Positions 25,901 through 37,900 of a stretch of 64,000 nt of DNA are shown here, piece after piece. The DNA is from Gibbula magus (taxonomy: Eukaryota > Mollusca > Gastropoda > Trochida > Trochidae). Within the stretch, counting starts at the first letter, position 1, and each line of letters begins with the position of its first letter. Where the stretch lies: contig OW388296.1 of the NCBI GenBank assembly GCA_936450465.1, positions 52,488,931-52,552,930 on the forward strand, written 5' to 3'. The notes under the pieces were generated by a model. That model was given only the letters and a program-made list of their open reading frames with translations, ran no database searches and was not told the DNA's origin. A program made the position numbers and the translations under genes.

Positions 25901-28900
25901 GGGCAATTGATGACAATTTCATTCATTTTGGCTATAATGTTGTATACTTTCCCAAAAATATCTCTTGTCCATCGTTCTACCACAACCACAGTGACTAGTG
26001 CAGATAAACCTCTGATAGTATAAATTCCCCAATAAGTTGTAACTCATGCCAGTCTCTATCACTGGCTAATTTAAACTTGCTGCATGTCCATAACTTTATA
26101 GTTCTACCACAACCCAGAACTTAGTGCTGCACATCTGATAGTATAGCTGTTCTCTTTACTTTGCTTGTAAACAACTCTCTACCACAGGTGACTTGCGGCA
26201 GCCACCACACAGTGTTGACGACAGTGGAGGGTGAGATCTATGTGTGGGGTCGCAACATGGACGGACAGCTGGGCATCGGGTCCAAACAGGACGAGGTAAA
26301 TTCACTCCGAATTCTGCATTATAACTCGTTTAGACCTCATTGAAAACTCTTAAAAGTGTCCACCTTACATTTCATTCTCTGATTTTGTGGGATTTTTTAA
26401 GACTTAGTCAAATTTTTGTTCCATTTCTATTTCAGTTCCTTTTCAAATGGCCAGGCTTTATTTTTCAGAGAATTCCCAAAATGCTGACAAAGATCAACGA
26501 TCACCACATTGTTTGTGTGAGGTCTGGAGGCGAGTTCAATATTGCCATGGATATGGAGAATGCGGTGTGGGTGTGGGGCAAGAACGACACCGGACAGGTG
26601 AGGTTTCCAGTAATTGAATATTGATGTTTGTTATCAATAAGATGTTTTATTTGTCTCTTTCTCTTCTTGTTGCCCAATATATAATTATGTTATATCATTA
26701 TGAGTATGCCTGTTCCAGCTGGGTTCCTATATAATTGAGCTGACCGCCCAGGTGAATTTGAACCCACGCTCTCACTTCCGACGCTCGACCTCCAACACTC
26801 CTGCAACAGACTTCCTTGTACCCACAATTCTCAAGGGTCTTCCTGCCCAAGATACTGGAACCATGTCACCATGGCAACAGTCTTTCATGGCTTCCTCTGA
26901 GAGTGGGGATTCAGAGTACTGGGTGAGTTGTCCTTTATTTATTTATTTTTTTTGGTTGACCCAGTTATATAATCTCTAAAACCCTTGGATCCTTGATAAC
27001 CGCATGAGCTTTGAATGTTTTCAAACATTTATTGTCAGAATGTTCCACTACTAGGGATCCAACTTGGAAACTATGTTTTAACTATAAAATTGAAACACAC
27101 TTACAAACATTGATACATATTTATATTGATACACATTTATAAACTTCATACACATTTATGTTGATACACTTTTATCAACATTAGTAAAATCATAATAAAC
27201 ATTGATACACATTTATAAACATTGATACACTTGTATAAACATTGATACACAGTTAATAACATTGATACACATTTATCATCATTGATACACATTTATAAAC
27301 ATTGTAACCCATTTATAAACATTGATACACATTTATAAACATTGATACACAGTTAATAACATCAATACACATTTATCATCATTGATACAACTTTATGTAA
27401 TAATAATAATAACACTTTATTGTCCGCAATACAATGTACATTGGAAATTTGATTTGTGCATTCTGCACCCGGCAGCCACAGTGCAGCGTCAGTTAATGCG
27501 TTGTTCTGTCCTTATAATGCTGAGTGTCAAGCAAGGCAGCAACAACTCCAATCTTTTAACGTCTTTTGGTATGACGCGACCGGGAATCGAACCCCGGTCT
27601 TCCGGGTGATGAGCGGACACTCTACCAACTGAGCTACATCCCCGGTCATTAATATCAGCTTAAATCTTAAGCAGGTTTATAATGACAAGAAAACGCAGTT
27701 CGATTTATCGTGTGCATATTTTCATGTCTATATAATTTCATGTTACCTACAGGGATCCTTAATGTACCATCCATCAACGTAGCGTAAATTCCAGGCTGTC
27801 ATAATTCACTAGAGTTACCTTTCCCTCATTCCCATCAGCCAATGAACAGTACAGGGCGATTTTCACTTCGGCAGATGTCGTAGATTTGTAAACCAATCAG
27901 CATTCGTTTTTTACTTCACGGAGATTGCCGACGAGGCCCAAATGTAACTCCCTTCGTGTGCGCATGTCCAGTCCACTTCCATTGTGCAGCCTTGTTTACG
28001 TTTTGCTCGTTATAGTCGACCTATCGTCACCACATAATGACTCTGACAACCCCAGTTTAAATTCTCTGATAGACAAAAGCCTATACTCACTCAGCTATGT
28101 CAAAATCGATGATGCCGTCAGGATAATCAAAGAACTGGGGGTTAATGCCTACATGTGCAAAGTCGACATCACAGATGCCTTCAAGTTGATCCCGACACAT
28201 CCATCAGTGTGGCATCTACATGGAGTGAGCTGGCAAGGTGAACTGTTCTACTATACCAGACTGGTTTTTGGGTCCAGATCAAGTCCCAAAATATTTGACT
28301 CTCTCTCTGTGGCCATCTGCTGGATAGCGGAGAATGTATACACCATTCAACATATCCTCCATTTGCTTGACGACTTCCTGACCATAGACTCATCACTCCA
28401 GCAAGGAAACCAGACTATGGCCCATTTGCTACATATCTTCCAAGAACTGGGTATCCCTCTGTCTGCCAAGAAAACAGTGGGCCCTACAACATGTATAGAG
28501 TACCTAGGCATCATCTTGGACTCTGAAGCGATGGAATCCCGTCTGCCACGAGAGAAAGTGCTCCGCATCATCGACTTCATCAGTCAGATAGAGAAGAAGA
28601 AGAAAGTGACAAAGCGAACTCTCTTAAGTGTCTTAGGTCACCTAAACTTCGCCAGTCAAGTCATTAAACCAGGTAGAGCATTCGTGAGCTACCTGCTGAA
28701 AGTAGCACATTCAGTGAAACAACTTCATCACCACGTTACCCTAAATAAGGATTGTCAGCTAGACTTCTCAATGTGGAAGGAATTCCTCACTTCTTGGAAT
28801 GGGAAATCTTTCTTTTATGAAGATGAAATTACAGCCCCAAACATGCAACTGTATACAGATGCGTCAGGTTCCATTGGATTCGGGGCCTACTTCGAAGGAC

Positions 28901-31900
28901 GTTGGTTCGCCCAAAGATGGTCAGAAGATTTGTTGGCGGCGGCCAACAAGGACTATTCTATAGCTGCATTGGAACTGTACCCTATCGTGATGGCAGCTGC
29001 AGTGTGGGGTCAATTGTGGTGTAGAAAGAGTATCAGATTCCTATGTGACAACTGTAGTACAGTGTGCATCTTGAATAAGTCCCGTTCAAAATCTCCATTC
29101 ATTATGCGATTGATACGTAAACTAGTATTGCTAGCAGCTCAGTACAATTTTACCTTCTCAGCTTCTCACCTACCTGGTCGGGATAACGTAATAGCCGATG
29201 CTTTGTCTCGTCTGCAGATCCAGCGTTTCCGACTGCTCGTCCCGGATGCAGATCCCAGTCCAACCGGATGTCTCCATCTGACTCAAGTTACCGTGCCCCC
29301 CATAGTAACCTCGACAAGCTGTGGGAGCAAGCCTTAGCATCTTCTACTCAGGCAATGTACAAGTCAGGAGTACAAGCTTACTTGATGTTCATGGCCATGT
29401 GTGGTGTAGTGTGGTGGCCCAATGTGTTACCTCCGCTATGTGAACAAACGCTGTTACAATTCGTGGATCACTGTCACTATACACTCAGCTTAAGCGTATC
29501 AACAATTCGTTCTTATCTATGTGGAATAAGGTTCGAATATCTGAAACATGGCGTAGAGAATCCCTGGACTTCAGGACAGTTGCTTCGTCTAGAGACGATC
29601 ATGAAAGGCCTTAAACGTGTGCCGTCTGCCACTACCATGACCCGTTTGCCTATCACTGTATATATTCTTCATAATATGTGTGCCAAATTGTGCCAAGGAT
29701 TATTTTCTCCATATCTGGATTGCATGTTTAAAAGCGTGTTCTGTTTAGCATTTTATGCCTTCCTTAGATGTGGTGAATTTACATGTGATGCCTATGACGC
29801 AAAGAGAAATTTGTCTATGAGTTCTGTGTGGTTCTGTGATAAGGGTGGTAGCTTGAAGTTAAGACTCAAAACATCTAAAACAGATCAATTCCACAAGGGT
29901 GTGACAATCCATCTGACCTCTGTGACTGGTCCTACCTGTCCGGTAGTGGCTATGAGACAATACTTGCAGTTACGCAAAGGTGCCAACCCTAGTGCGGCCT
30001 TATTCGTGACCGATTCTGGGGTGCCACTAAATAGACAATTCTTCATCAAAATGATGCGTGTAACACTATCCACAATTGGGGAGAACCCGAACAACTACAA
30101 CGGACATTCCTTTCGGATAGGTGCAGCTACATCAGCAGCGATGGCTCAAATCCCAGACCACCTCATCAAGACGATGGGCAGGTGGAAGTCAGATTGTTAT
30201 GTGCGTTATATTCATGTTAATACGGCTTCAATTACTAATGCGCAACGTACAGTAGCTAATCTTTCACAGCTACAGTAATTTGCTCGTTTTGGGGTATTCT
30301 CGTGATATTCATTATGCATTCCAATCATATCACTTCATTGTGGCGTTTATGTATCATCATGGATGATAAGTCATCCCCTCCACTCACTCTTTGTAATAAA
30401 TACCTTTGCTTTAGGGTATTAACAGTAGCCAAAACTGGACGACTTCTGACGCTCAGGAATACATGCCAGTTTTGGTCCCAATGCTTGGGCGTAGTCAATG
30501 CTTGGCTATGTACTGCCGCTTTATACCACCAATTTGGCAGCGTTATGTCATTCAAGTCTGCCAATTGGCCCCATGCTCGGGCTTGATCGTTGCTCGGTCA
30601 AGGGTAGTCTAGCATCAACGAGAATTCCCCATAACGCCAAACTGTATTGAATAAATCTTTGAATGTTGCTGTTGCGTTGGTTGTCATTATAAATATCAGC
30701 TTAAATCTTAAGCAGGTTTATAATGACAAGAAAACGCAGTTCGATTTATCGTGTGCATATTTTCATGTCTATATAATTTCATGTTACCTACAGGGATCCT
30801 TAATGTACCATCCATCAACGTAGCGTAAATTCCAGGCTGTCATAATTCACTAGAGTTACCTTTCCCTCATTCCCATCAGCCAATGAACAGTACAGGGCGA
30901 TTTTCACTTCGGCAGATGTCGTAGATTTGTAAACCAATCAGCATTCGTTTTTTACTTCACGGAGATTGCCGACGAGGCCCAAATGTAACTCCCTTCGTGT
31001 GCGCATGTCCAGTCCACTTCCATTGTGCAGCCTTGTTTACGTTTTGCTCGAGTTTGTTTCCCACCTCCTCCCCATTCAACCACATTTTATTATTATTGCG
31101 CTATATTTTTCAGTTAAGTTTTACTTGGGAATTCTACCTATGCACTATGTACATTATCAATAATGTTGCCATTACTACAATTTCTATGCCTAATATGTCA
31201 TTTGCTTATTATTGAATTTTGATTTGATTTTGTTTGTTTGTAGGCGTACACTTATGGGTGTCGCAGGTTCTTATGCTCAGATTGTTCCTGTGCCTTCCTG
31301 ATAATCAGGCATGATCATGCTTGATCATGAACCCTTTAGCATTAATGTTTCTTGACATGCACTTTGTTTATGTACGCTTTTGCTGGTGTTGCCAAACATG
31401 GTGTCTGATGCTCAGACTGTTTTTACTATGATTTGGTCCTGATGCTCAGGCATGATCATGCTTGATCATGAACCCTCATTATCATCATTTTGCTTCATTC
31501 CATGTTTCGTTCTTTCATGCTTATCGTTTGCTGGTGTTGCCAAACATGGTGTCTGATGCTCAGACGGTTTATAACACGATTTGGTCCTGATGCTCAGGCA
31601 TGATCATGCTTGATCATGAACCCTCATTATCATCATTTTGCTTCATTCCATGTTTCGTTCTTTCATGCTTATCGTTTGCTGGTGTTGCCAAACATGGTGT
31701 CTGATGCTCAGACAGTTTTTACTATGATTTGGTCCTGATGCTCAGGCATGATCATGCTTGATCATGAACCCGCATTATCATCATTTTGCTTCATTACACA
31801 TTTTGTTCTTTCATGCTTATCATTTGCTGGTGTTGCCAAACATGGTGTCTGATGCTCAGACGGTTTTTACTATGATTTGGTCCTGATGCTCAGGCATGAT

Positions 31901-34900
31901 CATGCTCGATCATGAACCCTCATTAACATCATTTTACTTTATTCCATGTTTTGTTCTTTCATGCTTATCATTTGCTGGTGTTGCCAAACATGGTGTCTGA
32001 TGCTCAGACGGTTTATACCATGATTTGGTCCTGATGCTCAGGCATGATCATGCTCGATCATGAACCCTCTCTTTCCATAATTTTTTACTGCGTTTATGTA
32101 TCATCATGGATGATAAGTCATCCCCTCCACTCACTCTTTGTAATAAATACCTTTGCTTTAGGGTATTAACAGTAGCCAAAACTGGACGACTTCTGACGCT
32201 CAGGAATACATGCCAGTTTTGGTCCCAATGCTTGGGCGTAGTCAATGCTTGGCTATGTACTGCCGCTTTATACCACCAATTTGGCAGCGTTATGTCATTC
32301 AAGTCTGCCAATTGGCCCCATGCTCGGGCTTGATCGTTGCTCGGTCAAGGGTAGTCTAGCATCAACGAGAATTCCCCATAACGCCAAACTGTATTGAATA
32401 AATCTTTGAATGTTGCTGTTGCGTTGGTTGTCATTATAAATACACAATTAATACACAATTATCAACATTGTAACACATTTATAAACATTGATGCATATTT
32501 ATAAAGATTGATACACATTTATAGACATTGATACACATTGTAGCTGACAGAGAGCAATGTAGAGGATCACCACCTAGCGATGATGCCAGCACTCGAGAAA
32601 GTTGGCAAAGTCAAGTACTGTCGTAGAGTTGTTCCGGTTGTACTCAAGGTCAGTATCTTTCCTTACTATATGAAATAAATATTGTGGAGAATAATTATTT
32701 TATGGTACCAGCACAATGTTTAACAGTTAACTTCTTCATGTATGTATGTATGTAGAGTAATTTGCTAGGTAAATGTAAGATCAAGACTTTGAAGGGAAAC
32801 TCGACTTTAGAAGTGATATATATTAGAAAAGCAAGATTTCTGGATAAAATTTGTCTTAATTGTGAATATCCATGACAGTTCGGACTATATGATTACTCCT
32901 TTTTCAGGTTATTGTAGGGAATACCAAAATGTGGTACAGATGTTTTACTGTCAATGTTAAAGCAGTTGTCACCCATAAAATGTGTCTCTCATTATTGGAT
33001 AACATTACTGTTGATCTGTACGAAAGGATAATACAAACACAAGGTTTGGATGTGGTAGGATATACACACTACCTGGATTTATCACAAACAGGAGCTGAGA
33101 AGTGGGTTGATAATTGGTTTTGTCTCTCCAAACTTGCCTCCAATGGAAAATACTTGGTTGTCAAGGGGTACATATAGTCTAGTGAGTCTCAAGCACATGG
33201 TAGGTAGATATCTTGATTATGTGCTGTTGATCTAGAAATGCACAGAGAAGAATTGAAATGCTACCGTGCGGATGGCCGGGTTTCCGGTTATACAGGGTCC
33301 TGTTTAACGAGGTCTGACTGTAAATGATTTTATGTGAATATCAATAATTACAATATATTAAATACAGGTGTTTATACATCTATATTGTAGTATATTACCT
33401 TACTGTATTGCAGTTCCTGCCGCACATGGTACAGACACAGACCGTGTTGCAGCAGTGTGTGGACCTGGGCGACTGGCAGACGGCGGCGGACATACACCTC
33501 CTCTCAGACTCTCATAGTCAGGTAGCTGGTCATCACACTCCCTTGTATCCTTCATTTAAGTTATTGCTGTTTCTTCATGTTGAATATCAAACTGATTCAT
33601 TCAACAACGTACCAAGATGAAGTTCCTATGTTAGATGAATATGGTCAGTTCGCATAATCGCTGCTAGTCTTTGACTAGTAATAACTGTATCAACCAGGAA
33701 ATATGTAATTAGTCACTGGCTAGAATAGTTATTTTGGTAATAGATGTGTTTTTGTACATTTCTACGTTATTTGTTTTTATTACAAAAATTAAACTACAGA
33801 TGCATGCATGAATGAGAGTTTATATAGCTACCTTTAAATTATTTGCTTTGAACTGTCCCTAAAAGTTTAACATTGTTGAACCAAGATATATTCCACTGTC
33901 AACAGGCTCTGTTGTGTCAGCTGCGTGTGCTGACGGAGAGGAAGTCTGTGATTCCCCCGGAGATGTTCCGTCACTACAGCATCCAGGTCATACAGCACCA
34001 CATCAGGTCAGTCCTCTTGTGTAGTGAAATACTGGAGATGATCATTTCTGTGCCACTGGGTCCTGTGCATAGCTCAGTCGACCGCTATCAGTTAAGTTCA
34101 GCAACAACGGGCGTGGCTAGCTGGATGGGTGGGTTACCCGCCTCATTGCTGAATGTAAACTGAGAGTTTGAAGGGCGATTCCCTGGCCCACATTGAGACA
34201 TGAGTTGAGAGGCTCATGGTGTCACCTTGGGCAAGGGACTTTATTCAAAATGTGCCTCTGTTCACTCAGCAGTACAATTGAGTACCTGGTTTGGAATTGC
34301 AGGCAATGTGACAGATAACCTTTGAGTGCCTTAATTGGTAGCCCAGGTTGCATACTCCAAAGGGAGTTGAGAATGAAAAAGGAACGATGTTGGTCCTTAC
34401 ACCAGGGTAATAATGTGTGTAGCGTTTTGAGCACGGCCCTTTGTGTTGTGGAGTTCAGCGCGATATAAGTATCCTCATTATTATTATTATCATTTCTGTT
34501 CATCTGTGTTTATAATACACAACTACAATGTCCATTATCCACCTTAAGAAAGAACAAGAAGTAGCCCAGAAATGTTGTGTGAAACACAAATTAAGAAATT
34601 GTCATCCATCACATTTGATGCTCATTGCGATACCAACTTTTAAATGCCTTATGGTTATTTCTATCAAGATGAATTGTTGGAACAGCTCTCAACTTGATAA
34701 GAACCATGAATGATGGTGATATGTGGATGGGGCACTGTCACTTTGCCTATACCATTTCAAGCAACCAATCTATGATGCAATAAAGCGTCAATTAATTCAC
34801 TTTATCAGCTTCTTTCATTTGTGTATAATCACAATATGGAAGTTTTATCCAGAAATGTTTCTTTTATTATGTATTCCATTTCTAAATTTCTTTTAAAGGA

Positions 34901-37900
34901 TCTTTCATAGCGAGTGAGTTGTGTTTGCTGTACATAGATCATGATTAATGAAGCTGTTTGTTTGTGACAATTCTAATAAGAAAAGTTAATATGCTATGAG
35001 TTCATGATGATAAGGTCATGGTTTTAATTTCACCTGATTCCATCATGTAGTAAAATGTTTGTTTAAAGCATTTTGTTAAATACTTAACAGGTGAGAGTTC
35101 ATTGTTCAGCATCATACCAAGAGGTGATACCTGACTACGATGTAAAGTAGACAAACTGGATGCTAGAGGTCCTGACTTTCAGCTAAATATGACCGCCAGA
35201 CACTTACCTGTTTGTATGTTTCTTGCAGATGCACGGTGAACGGAGACAGCACGGCCGCCCAGCTGAGAGAGGAGTTGAGAGTCATAATTCTGGAGGTGGG
35301 TGGAACTTAGACATCAGTCAGTGAACTAGAACTACTGTGTCGAGTCGACAACCCTCAACTCAAAATATCATTCCCAATCTTTAAAGGGGCAGTAGCACGT
35401 TTTTTGCAAATTTTATTTTTCAAATTTCCCATTCATAACGGTAGTTTATGTCATTTATATTTACTTAAGAGTGTAAAACATCTTATTACACAAACAAATT
35501 ATCCATAGTGGTATTAACAGTGTTGCGTATAAAGCAAAAATTGCATGGCGGCCATTTTATTGTGAACACATTTTATTCTTTGAATGACAAAAACAATTCC
35601 CATGGCTTTATGGAATTATGTACACTCATTTTTAACTTAATTTTCTGAAGAGAGAAGAGAGTTTTACTATTAGTGATATTATTTTTCCAAAAAATTGCAT
35701 CAACTTATTTGAGCAAAAAAATTTACTACTGCTCCTTTAAATCTCAGTTGCTGAATCAATCCATCTGGAGTGGCCAATTTACAGGAAGCAACACTTGTTT
35801 ACAAAGGGATTAATTGGCTGCTAACTAAAGATGGGCTAATATAGATTGTTCAAGGACAATCTATCTGTACTATTTGTATTTGTATACTATTTTAATTCCT
35901 CTGGGGAACAAACTTACCATAGTTTTATTCTCCCCTTTCCAGATGTTCTAATGAATGTGTACTAAGTACTACTCTGTCAGTCTCATCTCCCATATATCTG
36001 TAGTATCTGCCTTGCTGTGTCTTATAATAAACATGGTGGCACTCCTCATATTAAGATACAAATATCACTTCATGTAATTCTGAGCTTTCTAGGGGGTGTA
36101 CATATACTATATACAGTGGTGTAAATAGACAAAGAGGGATAATTTAGCCATCAATCGGGAGACAACATGCAGTATGAAACATTATAGCTCTAATTACCAC
36201 CTAGCATGAGGAAAAATATATCTCCGCTGGTGGCTTCACACTAAGTGTAAGGACTTAGATAGAGCAGGGACTACAGTTTGAAGTCGAAAAGCACTATATA
36301 AAGGCTCTCACTTCTCTGTAGTGTCACTTGGTCTCATGAGTTCAATCCGAACGAAACCGGTCACCACTCTACAGACACCAGCCTGTCTGGTCACGGTGGG
36401 GTCCCCCTGTACCCTACCTATATACAGTGATGGAATCAGAGGGGGGTTCTAACACTCCCCCCCCCTTTTGACAATTCTTGCATGTAAATATGATGGAGGC
36501 CAAGGTAAACCCCCCCCCCCTCTTTCCAATGAGTTCTGTATTCTCCACTACTGTGTAAGCATGATATCCTGGTGTGCAGGTGTTGGAGTACTGGGAGACA
36601 CACCTGTTGTGTGTGAGGGAGTTGGAGACCATCCTCGTTATCCACCTGTCTCACCTGGCCCCACACCTCAGTCTTGTCCTCTTCAGGTGGGTCACCAATA
36701 ATTGTCATTAATTGTTTGGTTTTACCACTTTGCTAACATTTTCATCCCAAGATAGAGAAATTTGAAAATTTGAAAGATAAATGTGAAGCTTACTGAGGCA
36801 ACTGTTCATGTCTCCTATTATGCTCAATGTGAGACACTACATTTTATATCTAAATATTCTCTTGAATACTACTCTACAAACACCATCCCGTCTGGTCATG
36901 GTGGGGTCCCCCTTTACCAAACCTATTCTTTTGGATGGTTTTACTTGTTCGTCATTACTCCTTTGTTTCACAAAAGGTTTTAGATCTTTAATTTTATGTT
37001 TTATCTTATAGATCATAGATGTATTACTGACATCGCAATGGATAAATTAATTTTTATTCCAAAGACCAAGAAAAAGCTCCTCCTGAGAGCACAAAGCTAT
37101 TTATTACTAAAAGTGATTTTACTAAGTGCAATCATGACATGGCAAATATTGATATTTTTTTGTTATTAGGGGGATATAGTAAAGATTACTGATTTAAGAA
37201 TGTGAAATCTTCCCCTCCAGACAATCAGGTCCTGGTGACAAGACAACAGAGAACGGGAAGCAGCTTGGTCCCTCGTCCGACTTCCTCCGCAGATTTTCCA
37301 CAGACTTCTGTCTCAAACTGCTTCACTCTGTGCTGTCGACTGCCACTAAGGATGCAGATACACTCTATCATGACTGGAGCACCCTTCTTCATAACTACAC
37401 CTCACAATCTAGTCAGAAATCAGAGGAAACCGTAACGCCCGACGAGGAACCAACAGACAAATCAGAAGCGAATACTCTGAAAGATGAACCTGCTTCATCA
37501 CCGAGACTGGAACTTCAGCCCAGCTCAAAACTGATTCAGTACGACCGTCTGTGGCAGGACGTTGTCCAGAACCTGCAGAAACATGCTGACTCCAGGAGCT
37601 ACATCTCTCTCACTCGCAACCAGATGGACCATCTCGAGGTGCAGGTCGAGGCAGAGCTTGAAGGGAGGGACACACAGACAGACACACAGGCAGACAATGG
37701 GGCAGGTGGGTTGTTATCGAGATTTGGAATAGAAACTATGATTGGATGTGTACAAATTTTAAAAGAAATTGTTTAAGATGTATTTGATTTAGAATGGAAA
37801 GATTTGAATTCATCAACTTTGAGAAGAAAGGCAATTGATAACAAAGGGGCAGGTAGTCAAACTGTTAGAGATTGAGGTAAATCCAGGGCTGTGTGAACAA

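Larger units (their letters stand above)
27651..32442 (+). mobile_element. Ngaro-type tyrosine-recombinase retrotransposon, internally deleted
   Basis: The termini and inner repeats follow the split-direct-repeat plan: A1 (27651-28009), coding region, B1 (30343-30695), A2 (30692-31050), a 148-bp tandem array, and B2 (32090-32442). B1-A2 is the joined form of B2 and A1, as expected from a circular intermediate. A1 and A2, and B1 and B2, appear identical on reading, which points to a recent insertion. The coding part has an RNase H and an intact recombinase but no Gag and only a truncated RT. No target duplication is seen, as expected. It interrupts a minisatellite in the host intron and runs in the gene's direction. 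Confidence 0.88.

Noticed and set aside
27092..27396. CRISPR-like array
   Set aside because: Unit is about 20 bp with no distinct spacers and lies in an animal intron. It is a minisatellite.
30966..31163. Short protein in Ngaro repeat A2 (starts MPTRPKCNS) and its twin in A1
   Set aside because: The open frame is carried by the repeated untranslated terminus; in A2 it continues into unrelated sequence. No conserved domain.
32048..32333. Open frames on both strands inside Ngaro repeat B2 (and B1)
   Set aside because: They recur simply because the repeat is copied and are cut by the element's borders.
32908..33177. Extra exon of the RCC1 gene after TTTTTCAG
   Set aside because: The neighbouring exons 32544-32648 and 33414-33521 join in phase without it, and the frame ends in a stop, so it could only be an alternative terminal exon. 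No support.
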